Shown: positions 34,756-43,767, counted from the first letter of the stretch. The stretch is 64,000 nucleotides of DNA from Pirellulales bacterium (GCA_022841705.1 JALHQZ010000001.1:1302001-1366000); one strand, 5' to 3'. The notes: generated by a model not told the origin, from the sequence alone. Numbers and translations: made by a program.

Positions 34756-36534
34756 ATGGCACTTATCGTTCAAAAGTTTGGCGGCACCAGTGTGGCGGAT
34801 GCCGAGAAGATTCGGGCGGCGGCGCGGCGGGCGATTCGCGCGCAGCAGCAAGGCGCTCAGGTGGTGATGGTCGTCTCCGCGATGGGGCATCAGACCGACT
34901 ACTTGGTGGACCTCGCCGGGCAGGTGTGCGACGACCCGCCAGCGCGAGAAATGGATATGCTCCTCTCCACCGGCGAGCAGGTGTCCGTCGCGCTGATGGC
35001 GATGGCGATCCATTCGCTCGGCGCTAAAGCGGTGAGCCTCACGGGCGCACAAATCGGCATCCGCACCGATAGTTCGCACACCAAAGCCCGCATCAAAAGC
35101 ATTTCGACCGATCGCATTCGTCGGCTCCTCGACGAAGGGAACATTGTCATCGCCGCCGGGTTCCAAGGCATCGACGAAGATTTTAATATCACCACGCTCG
35201 GCCGCGGTGGCAGCGATACTACCGCTGTGGCACTCGCCGCGGTTCTGGGCGCCGATGAGTGCGAAATCTACACCGATGTCGACGGCGTTTTCACCACCGA
35301 CCCGCGGTTGGTGGCCGAGGCCCGCAAGATGAGCCGGGTGAGCCACGACGAAATGCTGGAGCTCGCCAGTCTCGGCGCCGGGGTGATGCACAGCCGGTCG
35401 ATCGAGTTCGGCAAGAAATTCAACGTGCCGATCCATGTGCGAAACAGCGGCGTGTTTACGGATGAGCCCGGATCAATCATCGGCAACCAGCCCGAGTCGA
35501 TGGATCGCGTGGTGAGCGGCTGCGCGCTCACCAAGAACGAAGCCCGGATCGACGTGGCTGGGGTCCCCGATAAGCCGGGCGCCAGCCTCGCGATCTTCTC
35601 GAAGCTGGCCGCGATGAAGGTGCCGGTCGACATGATCGCCCAGGACGTCGGCTACGGCGGCGTGGCGGATATGTCGTTCACGGTGCTCGAAAGCGATTTG
35701 CCCCAAGCGCTGGTGGCGGTCAAGGAAGCCGCCAAGGAAATCGGCGCCAGCAGCGTGTCGAGCAATTCCGGCGTGTCGAAAGTTTCCGTCGTGGGTCTGG
35801 GCATGGCGAAGCAGTCGGGCGTCGCGGACCGCATGTTCCGGGCGCTCGCCGAATCAAACATCAACATCGAGGCGATCACCACCAGCGATATCAAAGTCTC
35901 GGTCCTCGTGAAGCGTGAGAAGGGTGTGGAAGCGCTCCGCGCAGTGCATGGCGAGTTCGAACTTGAAAAGCCGCCGGGCGAACGGGTCGCCTACACGCAT
36001 CCCACCGGTGGAGCGAGCGTGGCGGACGCGCTCGCCGTCGTGCGGCGGCTGCAAGCGATGGAGGACCTCACCATCCACGGCGTGTCGCTGGACGAGTCGC
36101 AATGCCGGGTGACGCTGTTCGACGTACCGGACCGCCCTGGCATTTCAGCGGACGTGTTCGAAGCGGTCGCAGCTGAGAACATCGTCGTCGATATGATTGT
36201 CCAGGGTGTTGGCGCCGATGGCCTCGCGAGCCTCAGCTTTACCGCCCCGCAGCGCGACTTCGCAAAAAGCCGGCAAGTGGTCGAAGAACTCGCCAAGGAG
36301 TACGGCGGCGAAATTGCCGCCCAACCGCAGGTGGCGATTCTCACCGTGAACGGCGTGGGAATCCGCAGTCACACCGGCGTCGGCATCCGTCTCTTTAAAG
36401 CGCTGGCCGAAGCGGGGATCAACGTCGAGATGGTCAGCACCAGCGAAATGAAGGTGAACGTGGTGGTGAACCACGAACAAGCCGCCGCGGGATTGGCGGC
36501 GCTGAAAAGTGCGTTTGCGGATGTGGGGAATTGA
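34756..36534 (+). CDS. lysC: Aspartate kinase with four ACT domains
   Basis: 592 residues. The kinase domain begins VQKFGGTSVADAEKI and includes VVSAMGHQTDYLVDL, TTLGRGGSDTTAVALAA and EIYTDVDGVFTTDPR. It phosphorylates aspartate at the head of lysine, threonine, methionine and diaminopimelate synthesis. After about residue 265 come four ACT units in two pairs, the first with PDKPGASLAIFSKLA and FRALAESNINIEAITTSDIK, the second with PDRPGISADVFEAVA and FKALAEAGINVEMVSTSEMK. The second pair makes the protein longer than the usual 400-450 residues. ACT pairs bind feedback inhibitors (Lys/Thr). It follows the apgM-like gene, probably in one operon. Confidence 0.95.
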   Translation: MALIVQKFGGTSVADAEKIRAAARRAIRAQQQGAQVVMVVSAMGHQTDYLVDLAGQVCDDPPAREMDMLLSTGEQVSVALMAMAIHSLGAKAVSLTGAQIGIRTDSSHTKARIKSISTDRIRRLLDEGNIVIAAGFQGIDEDFNITTLGRGGSDTTAVALAAVLGADECEIYTDVDGVFTTDPRLVAEARKMSRVSHDEMLELASLGAGVMHSRSIEFGKKFNVPIHVRNSGVFTDEPGSIIGNQPESMDRVVSGCALTKNEARIDVAGVPDKPGASLAIFSKLAAMKVPVDMIAQDVGYGGVADMSFTVLESDLPQALVAVKEAAKEIGASSVSSNSGVSKVSVVGLGMAKQSGVADRMFRALAESNINIEAITTSDIKVSVLVKREKGVEALRAVHGEFELEKPPGERVAYTHPTGGASVADALAVVRRLQAMEDLTIHGVSLDESQCRVTLFDVPDRPGISADVFEAVAAENIVVDMIVQGVGADGLASLSFTAPQRDFAKSRQVVEELAKEYGGEIAAQPQVAILTVNGVGIRSHTGVGIRLFKALAEAGINVEMVSTSEMKVNVVVNHEQAAAGLAALKSAFADVGN

Positions 36535-36605
36535 ATTTTCGCCCGCTCCACTTTCTGACGGGCGCGGCTCGAACGTTGGCGGGGTGTTTGGGGTTGGGGG
36601 TTGCC

Positions 36606-36622
36606 CCTCGCTTGCGACTTAG
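36606..36622 (-). repeat. Dispersed repeat family A copy supplying a stop codon
   Basis: CCTCGCTTGCGACTTAG, read on the minus strand as CTAAGTCGCAAGCGAGG. Its TAA is the stop codon of the PEP-CTERM gene at 36619-37404. Confidence 0.8.
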
Positions 36623-37404
36623 GGTTTACTCCGTCGCAGCGCTGCCGCTCCGACCAAAAACGCCACCACCACCATCGCCCCCGGCTCCGGCACCGCGGTT
36701 GCCGAAGGCAGCAGCGCCGCGTTCAACTGTGCATCGAGCGCATCGATATCGGGCGGCGTTTCCCCAAACTGCTCGAACCAATCACTAATGCTGACGCCAT
36801 CGGCAGCGGCAGCGTTGACCGGTCCGCCGGCATCACGAAGCAAAGTGTAGTCGGCGGCATCGACAGCGCCATCGCCATTTGCATCGCCCGACGGGGCCAG
36901 ACGCGCAAGAATCCGCAACTGGTACTCGAAGAAATCCGCCCCGCCGGGCGGCGGCGTGCTGGAGCCCCGCAAGTAGAGCCAGCGGCCGCGATCAAGCCCG
37001 AGGATCCGCATCGACGAACCGTCGGCCAGCTCGCCCTTGAATTCGTACACGGGCAGCGGACCCGCCGTCGGCAGCGCTTTGCCTTTCAGCCCTTCGAGGT
37101 TTAGCAGCTCATCAACATCAGTCACGATCGCAATCGTCGGCTGATCGGAGATGATACTGCCCCACACTTCGGTATTCGTCAGGCTTACATCGTAGCCCCA
37201 GTTGTAGTTGAACTGCTCGTGCAAATCGAAGGAACCTGTGAGCCGAAACCAATTGGTCACGCCGGCGAATCCCCCCGTTTGTCCAAGCACACTCAGTCGC
37301 GGGATGATGTTGTAAGACCGTAGTCGATCGGGTGGATCGGCCAGCGCCGCCGTAGCGAGCACAACCGTAATGAGGAGCGACACGATAGCCATTGGGCGCT
37401 TCAT
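36619..37404 (-). CDS. Secreted PEP-CTERM protein
   Basis: 261 residues. A signal peptide (MKRPMAIVSLLITVVLATAA) opens the protein. A beta-rich region of about 150 residues (FRLTGSFDLHEQFNYNWGYD, ELADGSSMRILGLDRGRWLY) precedes one dockerin-like loop (GDANGDGAVDAADYTLLRD) with a degenerate partner (DGVSISDWFEQFGE). The C-terminal anchor is VPEPGAMVVVAFLVGAAALR with a basic end. The stop codon comes from a family A repeat. It should be exported and processed by an exosortase. ATG 37404 was preferred over 37419 because it gives the cleaner signal. Ligand unknown. Confidence 0.8.
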   Translation of the reverse strand: MKRPMAIVSLLITVVLATAALADPPDRLRSYNIIPRLSVLGQTGGFAGVTNWFRLTGSFDLHEQFNYNWGYDVSLTNTEVWGSIISDQPTIAIVTDVDELLNLEGLKGKALPTAGPLPVYEFKGELADGSSMRILGLDRGRWLYLRGSSTPPPGGADFFEYQLRILARLAPSGDANGDGAVDAADYTLLRDAGGPVNAAAADGVSISDWFEQFGETPPDIDALDAQLNAALLPSATAVPEPGAMVVVAFLVGAAALRRSKP

Positions 37405-37510
37405 GGAAAGTTCCTCCACGACAAGACCAACCGAACCAGAACCTGAAGTTTAGCGTAATGGACGCGATGAATGCCAGCTTGCCCGTTTACAAGCCGGAAT
37501 TTCGCGTTTG

Positions 37511-37535
37511 TACGATGGGCTGAAAGCCCATCGTA
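37511..37535. repeat. Palindrome TACGATGGGCTGAAAGCCCATCGTA (12-bp arms)
   Basis: The arms TACGATGGGCTG and its near complement form a hairpin. Translated in frame it gives YDGLKAHRT, a spurious extension of the following decarboxylase frame. A sequence-related inverted pair lies at 41791-41850. Confidence 0.85.
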
Positions 37536-37633
37536 CAAAGAGGCCCCTCCCGCCAGCGTTTGTCACGCGCCGCGAAAACAAATTTGCTACACTTTCAATC
37601 TCACTCACCCCCACCCGCCCGAGACCTCCCGCA

Positions 37634-39100
37634 TTGCCCCAGCTCGACCAAACTCTCGCCCCGGTTCTTGACACGCTCGTTCGCTACGCGGCGGGAGATA
37701 TTCTGCCGCTGCACACGCCGGGGCATAAACGCGGGCGGTTCGCGCCGCCGCGATTGAAAGAACTTTGGGGCGAAGCGGTGTGGCGGCTCGATCTGCCATC
37801 GATGACCGCCACCGACAACCTCCAGCACCCGCAAGGCTGTTTGATCGAAGCCCAAGCGCTGGCGGCGGAGTTGTTTGGGGCTGACGCGACAAATTTTCTC
37901 ACCGGCGGCAGTTCGCAGGCGGTTTCGGCAATGCTCCTCACCGCGGCGCCCCCCGGCAGCACGGTGCTGATGCCGCGTAACGTGCATCGCAGCGTCGTGA
38001 ATGCGCTCGCGCTCTCCGGCGCCGTGCCGAAGTTTTTGCCGCATGGCGTGCTGGCGGACTGCGGGGCGCTCGGTGTCGATGCCGCCACGATTGCCCACGC
38101 GCTCGACACCGAAGCGAATGTCTCGGCCGTGTTCCTCACCCGCCCCAGCTATTACGGCTTGGCCCGCGATCTTGGCGAAGTCGTAAAGCTCTGCCGCAAC
38201 AGAAACGTGCTGCTGCTGGTGGATGAAGCACACGGCGCGCACCTGGGCATGTGCCCCGCCGGCGGACCGGAGTCGGCGCTCGCGGCCGGGGCGGACCTCG
38301 TGGCGCAGAGCTGGCACAAGACGCTCGGTTCGCTGGTTGGCTCGGCAGTTTTGCACCGCGGGCGTAATTCACGAGTTGATCCGTTCCGGCTGCAGTCAGC
38401 GCTCAATCTGTTGCACTCCACGAGCGCGAGTTTTCTATTGCTCGCTTCGCTCGACGCCGTGCGGCAACGCCTCGCGCACGACGGCCGCGAAATCTTCGCC
38501 CGCACGGTAGCCGAAGTGCGCGAACTGGCGGCGGCGATTAATGCACTCTCGGGCCTGCGCGTTTTGTCGGCCGAGAACGATCCGCGCCTTGCCGCCCACC
38601 GCTGCGATCCACTGCGGATGGTGGTGAGCGTGCGCGAAACCGGCTGGAACGGCTACGATGTCGAACGCCTAATCCGCACCGAGTTTTCCATCGAAGATGA
38701 GATGGCCGACTGGTTTAACGTAGTCCTGGTGCTCGGGCCGGGGGATGAACCGGTCGCGCGGGAGCGGTTCCTTGCCGCGATGCAGCACGTGAGCGCTAAG
38801 CCGCGAGCGGCGGACGCGCAGCAGGAATTGGCTAGCCAGTGGTTGCAGCCGCCGATCCCGACGCTCGCGCTGACGCCACGCGAAGCGGCGCTGGCCACCA
38901 GTGAAGCGGTCTCCCTCACCAAGTCCGCCGGCCGCGTGTGCGCCGAAACGGTAGCGTTCTATCCGCCGGGAATCCCGTTCCTGATGCCGGGCGAACGGAT
39001 CACGGCCGACATAATCTCCGCGAGCCAATCGCTCCGCGGCGCGGGCGCTTATTGCCACGCGATGGATGAATCATTGGGGACGATTCGGGTGGTGCGGTAG
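37634..39100 (+). CDS. PLP-dependent Orn/Lys/Arg decarboxylase
   Basis: 488 residues of the short fold-type I decarboxylase group (YaaO/SpeA-like). The conserved HTPGHKRG motif near residue 30, TGGSSQAVSAML, the Asp/His pair LLVDEAHGAHLG and the PLP-binding Lys in SWHKTLGSL are present, as is the C-terminal domain with PPGIPFLMPGE. It decarboxylates arginine, lysine or ornithine to the corresponding polyamine precursor; which one cannot be read. TTG 37634 is chosen as start because the frame upstream comes from a palindromic repeat. A family A repeat encodes SAKPRAA near residue 390, in a likely linker. Confidence 0.88.
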   Translation: MPQLDQTLAPVLDTLVRYAAGDILPLHTPGHKRGRFAPPRLKELWGEAVWRLDLPSMTATDNLQHPQGCLIEAQALAAELFGADATNFLTGGSSQAVSAMLLTAAPPGSTVLMPRNVHRSVVNALALSGAVPKFLPHGVLADCGALGVDAATIAHALDTEANVSAVFLTRPSYYGLARDLGEVVKLCRNRNVLLLVDEAHGAHLGMCPAGGPESALAAGADLVAQSWHKTLGSLVGSAVLHRGRNSRVDPFRLQSALNLLHSTSASFLLLASLDAVRQRLAHDGREIFARTVAEVRELAAAINALSGLRVLSAENDPRLAAHRCDPLRMVVSVRETGWNGYDVERLIRTEFSIEDEMADWFNVVLVLGPGDEPVARERFLAAMQHVSAKPRAADAQQELASQWLQPPIPTLALTPREAALATSEAVSLTKSAGRVCAETVAFYPPGIPFLMPGERITADIISASQSLRGAGAYCHAMDESLGTIRVVR

Positions 39101-39146
39101 TTTTCGACAAGTTCAACCGGATTGACAAGCTGATCGCCAACTTAGT

Positions 39147-39476
39147 TCAGCTCTGTTTGCGATTCTGTTCGCGGATTTGCTCGATCTTCTGTTGAAATTG
39201 CCGCTGACGCTGGTAGTTGGCGGGAATCGCGAATATTCCAACGACAAAACAGACACCAAAGAAAATCGTCGCCAACAACCATCCATGCGACTGTTTCCGC
39301 CGTTTACCGGCGAGCAGTCCACACAGACCGCTGCACACGCAAAACGCAAGCGTGTTGTAGAAGAACATGCCATTGAGAAGTAATAACGCAGCTACTCCTA
39401 TCGCAAATAGCAGAGCGATCGCAACCATCGGCGAGTGAGAATCTTGGTTGACAGTGCTCGGTAGCTCTTTATTCAT
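39147..39476 (-). CDS. Small hypothetical membrane protein
   Basis: 109 residues with three hydrophobic helices (about 17-38, 40-57 and 66-86) and a charged Gln/Arg-rich C-terminal tail (QRQRQFQQKIEQIREQNRK) likely to be a coiled coil in the cytoplasm. ATG 39476 has GGGA upstream. It lies nine bases downstream of the DUF420 gene on the same strand, so it may be the last gene of the heme A operon. Base use is more AT-rich than the neighbours. No family recognised. Confidence 0.6.
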   Translation of the reverse strand: MNKELPSTVNQDSHSPMVAIALLFAIGVAALLLLNGMFFYNTLAFCVCSGLCGLLAGKRRKQSHGWLLATIFFGVCFVVGIFAIPANYQRQRQFQQKIEQIREQNRKQS

Positions 39477-39485
39477 ATCCCAGTA

Positions 39486-39968
39486 TCAACTCAACTCCGC
39501 CGACGGCCACAGATGATACAGCATCACGTAGACAATCACCCCCGTCACCGATACGTAGAGCCAAATCGGAAACGCCCACTTCACGATGTGGCGATGCTTA
39601 GCGCGAAACGCCGGGTCGCGAGGCGTCTGGCAGCAGCCGAGGGCGCGATAGCCGTAGTACATCGCCAGCCCCGCGAGGAACGGCACGGTCACAGCGAGCA
39701 CAATGTGGCTGAAGAGGATTGCGAGATATATGTACCGCACAGCGCCAGGATGCGTGAACTTCACACTGCCGACTTGGTAGTGATACCACAGGTAACAAAC
39801 GAGGAACGCCGCCGACACGACGAACGCCGCCACCATCGCCGTGCGATGCGCCTGCTCCCGCCCGTGCTTGATCAGCACGAGCCCCAACACCAACAGCACT
39901 GTCGCCAGTGCATTGAGCCCGGCGTTGACGTGAACAATCGGATGAGCGGCCGCCAAAATGGTGATCAT
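39486..39968 (-). CDS. DUF420 membrane protein (cytochrome oxidase assembly-associated)
   Basis: 160 residues with four hydrophobic helices and several conserved His residues (AAAHPIVHVNAGLNA, LWYHYQVG, RAKHRHIVKWAFPIW) in the pattern of DUF420/YozB proteins. That family is usually encoded with ctaA, ctaB and cytochrome c oxidase genes and is linked to oxidase assembly, but its reaction is not established. Here it is downstream of the ABC permease in the ctaA-ctaB operon, 58 bases away. Start at ATG 39968. Confidence 0.85.
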   Translation of the reverse strand: MITILAAAHPIVHVNAGLNALATVLLVLGLVLIKHGREQAHRTAMVAAFVVSAAFLVCYLWYHYQVGSVKFTHPGAVRYIYLAILFSHIVLAVTVPFLAGLAMYYGYRALGCCQTPRDPAFRAKHRHIVKWAFPIWLYVSVTGVIVYVMLYHLWPSAELS

Positions 39969-40026
39969 GTTAGCCGGCAGCCTACTGTCCCAGCGGAATG
40001 GGCTGCCGTTTTTTGAGTTGAGTAAA

Positions 40027-40812
40027 TTACTTCAAATCCCCCGCCGTCCGTGCCGCCGCGATCCGCCAGCAGGCAAACAGCAGCACCACCGCGAAGGCGA
40101 TCGACACGCTCCAGCAGAGCCACAGCGGCGGCACGCCGGGGATCGCGTCAGTCGCTAAACGATCCATGCCATTTGCATGTTCGATATATCTCCGCAACCC
40201 AGCGACACCATAGGTCAATGGGTTCACGGCGACCACCCAGCCCAACAGCCCATCGGCGCCTTGGCGGAAAAAGGCGCCGGAGAGGAGCCACATCGGCAGC
40301 AGAAACACGCTCATAATCGCGTGAAAACCTTGCGAGGAATCCATCCGCCAAGCGATGGCGAAGCCAAGTGACGTGAGCGCCACCGCCATCACCGCCATGA
40401 GTATTGTTCCCAGCAGCGCGTCGGTCGGCGTGGGCGTCACAACGCTACTCGCCCAACCGAGCAGCAGGAACAAGATCGCTTGGATAAGCGCAATCGCCGC
40501 CCCGCCGAGCACCTTGCCCAGCACCATCGCAAAGCGCGGAATTGGCGCCACCAGCACGCCTTGCAAAAAGCCTTCGTTGCGGTCCTCGATGATCGAAATC
40601 GTCGCGAAGATGGCGGTGAACAGCAAAATCATCGCCAGCGTGCCAGGGAAGAAATGCTGGTAGCCCAGGTTCTGCTGCTTGAGCCCCTCGCTAAACAGGA
40701 GCCAAAACAAAATCGGCTGCACGAGCGCGCCGATCACACGGTTCCGCTGCCGGAAAAACCGGACGAGCTCTCGTTCCGCAAGCGTGAAGATGACAGGGAG
40801 GGAACTGGTCAT
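40027..40812 (-). CDS. ABC-2 type exporter permease
   Basis: 261 residues with six hydrophobic helices in the ABC-2 permease pattern. The N-terminal LAERELVRFFRQRNRVIGAL is a typical amphipathic coupling region, and PMWLLSGAFF matches the family's conserved loop. It pairs with the ATPase whose stop codon overlaps its start by four bases (ATGA), a sign of translational coupling. Placed between ctaB and the DUF420 gene, it may move heme, copper or a lipid needed for oxidase assembly, in analogy to NosFY; the substrate is unknown. Confidence 0.88.
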   Translation of the reverse strand: MTSSLPVIFTLAERELVRFFRQRNRVIGALVQPILFWLLFSEGLKQQNLGYQHFFPGTLAMILLFTAIFATISIIEDRNEGFLQGVLVAPIPRFAMVLGKVLGGAAIALIQAILFLLLGWASSVVTPTPTDALLGTILMAVMAVALTSLGFAIAWRMDSSQGFHAIMSVFLLPMWLLSGAFFRQGADGLLGWVVAVNPLTYGVAGLRRYIEHANGMDRLATDAIPGVPPLWLCWSVSIAFAVVLLFACWRIAAARTAGDLK

Positions 40813-41786
40813 TGTCTCGTTCTTTTCTTCTTTTTCTTGGGATCAGGCTCTTCAGTCGGTTCATCGAAAAAGCGGTGGCCAGTGCGGGCGATGAAGACGT
40901 CTTCTAATGTTGGTTTGCCGAGGGTGACAGATTGAATCTGGGGGCCGAACGAGGCGAGCAGCTTGGCGAGCCACTCGGCGCCGGCGGGCTGTTCGAGACG
41001 CACAACACTGTCCATCACGCGGGCGTCGGCGCTCAGTTTGTCGTTGATGGCCACGGCGAGTGCTGCCGGGTCGGCGGTGCGGATGAGAATCGTGTCGCCG
41101 CCAATGGAGGCTTGCAGCGCGGCAGGCGTGTCGAGCGCCACCAGCTTGCCGGCGTGCATGATGCCGATCCGATCGGCTCTTTCGGCTTCGTCCAGCAAAT
41201 GCGTGGTGGCGACGATCGTCATCCCCTGTTCATCGCGCAGTTGCAATAGGTATCGCCAGAGATCAATGCGGGCCGCGGGGTCGAGGCCGGTGGAGGGTTC
41301 ATCCAGCAGCAGTAGTTGCGGATCGTGCAGCAAGCCCTTCGCGAGTTCGGCGCGGCGTCGCAACCCGCCGGAGAGCGTTTCGACGCGGTCGTTTGCGCGA
41401 TCGGTGAGCTTGAGTCGCCCGAGAATTTGCTCCATTCGCCGGGCGAGCTCGCTGCCGCCGAGGCCGTACAGCCGGCCGTGATGCCGTAGGTTCTCCGCGA
41501 CGGTGAGTTTCTTGTCGAGACTCGGCGCTTGAAACACCACACCCAATCGCTGCCGCACCTCGGCCGCTTGGGTGCGGATGTCGAAACCGAACAAACTTGC
41601 TTCGCCCGACTGAATCGGGATGAGCGTCGAGAGCAACCGAAAGAGCGAGGTTTTTCCACTTCCGTTGGGCCCGAGCAGCACGAAAACTTCGCGCGGGGCG
41701 ACTTCGAGCGAGAGATCATCAACGGCCACGCGCTCACCGTAGCGGTGCGTGAGATGGGAGAGCGAAAGTGCGGGCGTGGTGGACAA
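40809..41786 (-). CDS. ABC transporter ATP-binding protein
   Basis: 325 residues. It has the Walker A GPNGSGKTSLFRLL, Q-loop GVVFQAPSLD, signature TLSGGLRRRAELAKGLL, Walker B LLLLDEPSTGLDP and H-loop ATTHLLDEA. A C-terminal extension with DEPTEEPDPKKKKKR follows the usual DUF4162-type domain. It energises the permease encoded next, with which it overlaps by four bases. TTG 41786 is taken as start because everything upstream (FSARRAFNFDGLKSPSYI) is the translation of an inverted repeat between this gene and ctaB. Confidence 0.9.
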   Translation of the reverse strand: MSTTPALSLSHLTHRYGERVAVDDLSLEVAPREVFVLLGPNGSGKTSLFRLLSTLIPIQSGEASLFGFDIRTQAAEVRQRLGVVFQAPSLDKKLTVAENLRHHGRLYGLGGSELARRMEQILGRLKLTDRANDRVETLSGGLRRRAELAKGLLHDPQLLLLDEPSTGLDPAARIDLWRYLLQLRDEQGMTIVATTHLLDEAERADRIGIMHAGKLVALDTPAALQASIGGDTILIRTADPAALAVAINDKLSADARVMDSVVRLEQPAGAEWLAKLLASFGPQIQSVTLGKPTLEDVFIARTGHRFFDEPTEEPDPKKKKKRTRQ

Positions 41787-41790
41787 AATG

Positions 41791-41850
41791 TACGACGGGC
41801 TTTTCAGCCCGTCGAAGTTGAAGGCTCGACGGGCTGAGAAGCCCGTCGTA
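41791..41850. repeat. Inverted-repeat pair around TACGACGGGCTTTTCAGCCC
   Basis: Two palindromic 25-base arms (41791-41815 and 41826-41850) are inverted copies with one mismatch, in the 74-base gap between ctaB and the ABC ATPase gene. Related to the single palindrome at 37511. Confidence 0.88.
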
Positions 41851-41860
41851 CGTGGGGTGC

Positions 41861-42775
41861 TCAGCAGCAGAGTACGAACGCCAAGAGCCACAGCGGCAGG
41901 TACAGCAGGCTCACGCGCATCAGCGTGCGGGCGGATTGGTCAGTGCGGTGGTGATGGAAATTGAGCGAACTGCGGAGCATCAGTCCCGCGAGGATGGCGG
42001 CGGTCACCACGTAGGCAAGCGTGCCGAGCGTGGGGCTGGGGATGTCCCCTAGCAAAATCAGCGCGGCGGGGACGAGCAGCACCGAGCCGATGATCGCTTG
42101 CCAACCGCACGAAGCGCCGGTGGGGTCGGCGGTGGATGACATGCGGTAGCCAGCTCGCTGGTAATCATCGCGGCAGAGCCAGGCGATCGCCATGAAGTGC
42201 GGATATTGCCACACGGCAAGGACGGCAAAGAGGCCGATGGCAGTGGCGCCGAAATCGCCGCCGCCGGCAAACCAACCCATCAGAATCGGCAGCGCGCCGC
42301 TCACGGCGCCAACCGTGGTGTTGAAAGTCCAGCGAGTTTTTAACGGAGTATAGAGCGCGACGTAAATGACCCACGTCGCGGCGGCGATCGCGGCGACCAC
42401 TTGGTTCACGCCGAACAGCAAAATCGTGAAGCCGGCGGCGAGCATCACGAGGCCCAGCGTCAGCACTTCGCCGCGCGACAATCGTCCCGCTGGCAGCGGG
42501 CGGTTGCGGGTTCGCAGCATCAGCGCATCTTGTTCTTGCTCAAGCCATTGGTTGAGCGCACTCGCACTGCCCGCGACCAGTGCGGTCCCGATCACCAGCG
42601 CCAGCGCAAGTCCCCACTGCCAATCGCCGCGCGAGGCGACGTGCAGCGTGGCGAGCACCGTAGCAAGCTCCATGACCACGATGCGCAATTTGGTAAGCTC
42701 AACGTAATCGGCCAGTCGTGCGCGCACGGCAGAGCGGGGCAGGGGGGAAGTGGCGGAAGCGATGCCGATGCTCAT
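41861..42775 (-). CDS. ctaB: Protoheme IX farnesyltransferase
   Basis: 304 residues with about nine transmembrane helices, UbiA prenyltransferase superfamily. The first Asp-rich region appears as EQEQDALMLRTRNRPLPAGR and the second as WLCRDDYQRAGYRM; both bind the farnesyl diphosphate-Mg complex. The enzyme adds a farnesyl group to protoheme, giving heme O. ATG 42775 overlaps the ctaA stop by four bases (ATGA), so the two are translationally coupled. A GTG at 42814 is an alternative start inside ctaA. Confidence 0.94.
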   Translation of the reverse strand: MSIGIASATSPLPRSAVRARLADYVELTKLRIVVMELATVLATLHVASRGDWQWGLALALVIGTALVAGSASALNQWLEQEQDALMLRTRNRPLPAGRLSRGEVLTLGLVMLAAGFTILLFGVNQVVAAIAAATWVIYVALYTPLKTRWTFNTTVGAVSGALPILMGWFAGGGDFGATAIGLFAVLAVWQYPHFMAIAWLCRDDYQRAGYRMSSTADPTGASCGWQAIIGSVLLVPAALILLGDIPSPTLGTLAYVVTAAILAGLMLRSSLNFHHHRTDQSARTLMRVSLLYLPLWLLAFVLCC

Positions 42776-43767
42776 AACGCCGGTGACGATGACGTGGGGG
42801 CGGCCGCAGTCCACCGCAGCCGGCTGACAAATAGGGCGGCGACGGTGGTCAGGGCTAAAATCAAGGAACCAAGTGCGCTGTGGGCGGTGGCCACGTGGGT
42901 TTGCAACCAGCCGCCGGCGCGAATCGCCTCCATTCTAGCGGGCCACCAGCCTTCGGCCCATCCGGGCAGGGCGTACTTCATCACCCAGGTCCCCAGTCCG
43001 AGCGAAAATTGCAGCAGAATCAGCACCGCGCAGAGCCGAATAAGCCCTCGCGGCGTGGAGACGAGACTGCCCCGGTAGGTCGCAATCGCCGCGGTGAACA
43101 GCACCAGGAGCAAGACAGTCGCCAGCGTCAGATGGCTTTGCACATGCAGCGCGAAACTCCATGGCCGGCCCATTTCCGGCACGTGGCGCATGGAAGCTCC
43201 GAGCGTGAGTTGCACCCACGCCACCGCAGCGGCGAACCATAGCAGTCGGCTGAAATGTTTCGATGGCGTCTCTTCACCCGGTTGCAAGCCGCTCTGCCAC
43301 CGCTGCGAGCTGGTAGCGGCAATGCACGCAACGAAGGTGAAAAACGTCGGCCCAACGACGCCGTGGATCATGGCGATCGGAAGTGAATTGTAAACGACGC
43401 GCAGTCCCCCGAGCGCGCCTTGCGCGATCACCAGCAACAGTGCGGCAATCGCAAGTCGCGTGAACCATCGTCGACGATCGAATTTCGCCGCGACGATCAC
43501 GAGGCCAATTGCTACTAATCCCACCAGTGAAGCAAACAGCCGATGCCCATGCTCGATCAGCAAATCCCACGGCCCCAGCACCCAACTCTTCCAGGGGTAC
43601 AGGAACATGTTGTACCCGTAGGTGTTGGGCCAATCGGGTACCGCCATGCCCGCGCCGGTGCTCGTGATGAGTCCCCCCACCCACAGCAGCGGGAAGGTGA
43701 GGCACACCAGTAGCAGCGACCACCGCCACGGCCAGGGCGAACGGGTTGGGGGAACGGAATCGGACAT
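42772..43767 (-). CDS. ctaA: Heme A synthase (CtaA/COX15)
   Basis: 331 residues with eight transmembrane helices. Conserved His ligands lie in EHGHRLFASLVGL, MIHGVVGPTFF, HVQSHLTLATV and HVATAHSALGSL, the four-His pattern of COX15/CtaA. It oxidises the heme O methyl group to the formyl group of heme A, needed for aa3-type oxidase. First gene of a leftward operon ctaA-ctaB-ABC ATPase-ABC permease-DUF420. Start at ATG 43767. Confidence 0.94.
   Translation of the reverse strand: MSDSVPPTRSPWPWRWSLLLVCLTFPLLWVGGLITSTGAGMAVPDWPNTYGYNMFLYPWKSWVLGPWDLLIEHGHRLFASLVGLVAIGLVIVAAKFDRRRWFTRLAIAALLLVIAQGALGGLRVVYNSLPIAMIHGVVGPTFFTFVACIAATSSQRWQSGLQPGEETPSKHFSRLLWFAAAVAWVQLTLGASMRHVPEMGRPWSFALHVQSHLTLATVLLLVLFTAAIATYRGSLVSTPRGLIRLCAVLILLQFSLGLGTWVMKYALPGWAEGWWPARMEAIRAGGWLQTHVATAHSALGSLILALTTVAALFVSRLRWTAAAPTSSSPAL

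Noticed and set aside
37508..37633. An N-terminal extension MYDGLKAHRT of the decarboxylase
   Set aside because: It is the translation of a palindromic intergenic repeat; the family starts near the TTG at 37634.
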